A DNA stretch of 14,403 bases, taken from a methanogenic archaeon. Lineage in GTDB: Archaea > Thermoplasmatota > Thermoplasmata > Methanomassiliicoccales > Methanomethylophilaceae. The notes beneath the pieces were generated by a model, which was not told where the DNA came from, did no database searches, and saw nothing but the letters and a program-made list of their open reading frames with translations. A program made the translations under genes and the position numbers. The stretch is from positions 1 to 14,403 of the forward strand of contig CADAGG010000007.1 in assembly GCA_902787415.1 (NCBI GenBank), given 5' to 3'. Shown one piece after another: positions 13,309-14,403 of this stretch (position 1 is its first letter; each line of letters opens with the position of its first letter).

Positions 13309-14150
13309 TCTTCGAGATAGCTGAGGATCTTCTTCCTGAGTTCGGTGAACTCGGGTGCCGCACGGTCCCTGGGGCGGGGCCACGGGACGTCCACGATTTT
13401 ATAGATGGTGGAAGGCCTCTTGCTGAGGACTACGACCCTGTCGGAGAGATACAATGCCTCATCGACGGAGTGCGTAACGAAAAGAACGGTCCTGGCACTA
13501 TGGGTAATGATCTTGTTCAGAGTCTCCTGCATGATGTTCCTGGTCTGCGCATCCAGTGCACCGAAAGGCTCATCCATCAGGACCACGGCAGGGTGCATGA
13601 CGAGCGCACGGGCGATACCGACACGCTGTTTCATTCCTCCGGAAAGCTCATGAATACGGGAATCGGCGAACTTCTCCAATCCGACCGCTTTGACATATCT
13701 CAGTGCCCTCTCCCTGCGCTCCTCCTTGGGGACGCCGGCGACCTCCATACCGAACTCGACGTTCTGTACTACGGACCTCCACGGGAAGAGTGCGAAATCC
13801 TGGAAGACCATTCCGCGGTCGGAACCGGGTGAGGTGCACTCCTTGTCCCCGATCATTACCTTTCCTTCGGTAGGCTGCAGGAGTCCTGCGATACACCTGA
13901 GGATGGTGGTCTTTCCGCATCCGGAGGGACCAACGATGGAGATCAACTCTCCTTTCTTCACATCGAGTGAGAAATTCTCCACTGCGACGGTCTCGCTGTC
14001 ATCGGTACGGTAGACGACCCTGAGATCCTTGATGGTCATCAAGGTGCCGCCTTCGGGAATATCCTTGTAGAGCTCGTCGGTACGGTCAGCACGGACCCTG
14101 TCCTTGGCCTTGTACTTATCTCCCTCAATCTTGATTTTAGGTTCGGACAT
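13290..14150 (-). CDS. ABC importer ATPase, nitrate/sulfonate/taurine (SsuB/TauB) type
   Basis: 286-residue cytoplasmic ATPase driving an importer with the permease encoded just upstream. Walker A GPSGCGKT (74-81), FQDFALFPWRSV (116-127), the Q-loop stretch typical of the SsuB/TauB/NrtD group, signature LSGGM (169-173), Walker B VVLMDEPFGALD (189-200) and switch His227; all catalytic residues are present. Substrate cannot be told: sulfonates, taurine, nitrate and pyrimidine precursors are all moved by relatives. There are 37 extra charged residues before MTIKDLRVVY (from 38), where most homologues begin. I keep ATG 14150 because it overlaps the permease stop (TGATG) and no ribosome binding site precedes the internal ATG. 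The gene ends inside a strong terminator hairpin. Confidence 0.93.
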   Translation of the reverse strand: MSEPKIKIEGDKYKAKDRVRADRTDELYKDIPEGGTLMTIKDLRVVYRTDDSETVAVENFSLDVKKGELISIVGPSGCGKTTILRCIAGLLQPTEGKVMIGDKECTSPGSDRGMVFQDFALFPWRSVVQNVEFGMEVAGVPKEERRERALRYVKAVGLEKFADSRIHELSGGMKQRVGIARALVMHPAVVLMDEPFGALDAQTRNIMQETLNKIITHSARTVLFVTHSVDEALYLSDRVVVLSKRPSTIYKIVDVPWPRPRDRAAPEFTELRKKILSYLEEQNVME

Positions 14151-14403
14151 CAGGCATCAATCCCCATACGCTTGTTGATGATACGGCTAAGCATCTCCGC
14201 TACTCCGGTGGTGAGCAGACCGAGGACCGCAATGACGACGATTCCCGCGAATGCATAATCATATGCACCGAAGGTAATCATGTTCGCAACATAGAATCCG
14301 ATACCTCCGAGGGGGGTAGCGTACAACTCTGCTGCGACGATACACATCCATCCCACTCCGAGACCGACCTTGATTCCGTTGAGGACATAGGGGACGGTGG
14401 AAG
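14150..14403 (-). CDS. ABC importer permease, SsuC/TauC type (5' truncated by window edge)
   Basis: Only the last 83 residues or so of the binding-protein-dependent permease are in the window; the frame is open to the right edge. Visible are VPYVLNGIKVGLGVGWMCIVAAEL, which includes the end of the EAA-type loop and the start of the next helix, the GGIGFYVANMI stretch, and a final membrane segment (AFAGIVVIAVLGLLTTGVAEML) ending in a short basic tail. This matches the C-terminal part of SsuC-like permeases. A GTG at 14356 is internal, not the start. It ends one base into the ATPase start (TGATG). The substrate-binding protein would be expected beyond the right edge. Confidence 0.9.
   Translation of the reverse strand, partial: STVPYVLNGIKVGLGVGWMCIVAAELYATPLGGIGFYVANMITFGAYDYAFAGIVVIAVLGLLTTGVAEMLSRIINKRMGIDA

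Noticed and set aside
13165..13383. Upstream extension of the exporter frame to 13383
   Set aside because: Runs through an AT-rich promoter-like patch, a terminator hairpin and part of another gene; a well-placed GGTGA supports GTG 13164 instead.
1..14403. CRISPR array, insertion sequence or prophage elements
   Set aside because: No regularly spaced direct repeats, transposase or integrase sequence, or phage genes were seen on either strand.

Overview
The window is archaeal and most likely from a methylotrophic methanogen of the Thermoplasmatota, order Methanomassiliicoccales. The archaeal call rests on an archaeal-type SRP54, a TrmY tRNA pseudouridine-54 methyltransferase, a DUF2116 zinc-ribbon membrane protein, an archaeal-type phosphopantetheine adenylyltransferase domain, a COG1340-type coiled-coil protein, TATA-box-like promoters and GGTGA-type ribosome binding sites. 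The order is an inference from GC-rich coding, the gene mix and the use of TGA for all 14 stop codons; it is not proven here. Nearly all genes lie on the minus strand.

Left end (1-1350): a 5'-truncated PrxQ/BCP peroxiredoxin on the plus strand converges on a pyridoxal/pyridoxamine kinase, with 3 bases between the two stops. Centre-left (1411-7935): a tightly packed minus-strand run in the order SRP54, TrmY, DUF2116 protein, fused CoaD-like/NTPase protein, GlcD-type FAD dehydrogenase, EtfB, EtfA. The junctions are overlaps of 1 to 17 bases or a 1-base gap. It joins protein targeting, tRNA modification and nucleotide housekeeping to what looks like a complete electron-bifurcating (lactate dehydrogenase/Etf-like) complex.

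Centre (7936-8438): the only long gene-free stretch. It is dense in inverted repeats. A strong TATA box at 8173-8180 is followed at the expected distance by a region of about 210 bases that folds into consecutive stems with almost no gaps and ends in a perfect 8-bp hairpin. I read this as a plus-strand structured non-coding RNA that matches no family I recognise. Between it and srp54, two perfect 7-bp inverted repeats in crossing order and a T-tract form a possible minus-strand leader with terminator/antiterminator or pseudoknot layout.

Right part (8439-14403): a long coiled-coil protein with repeated R-D-x-L/W-N segments; a heterodimeric ABC exporter encoded by two overlapping half-transporter genes, one carrying a degenerate nucleotide site; and the ATPase plus the 3' end of the permease of a nitrate/sulfonate/taurine-type ABC importer, which ends in a strong terminator hairpin built around its own stop codon. 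The importer's binding protein would lie outside the window.
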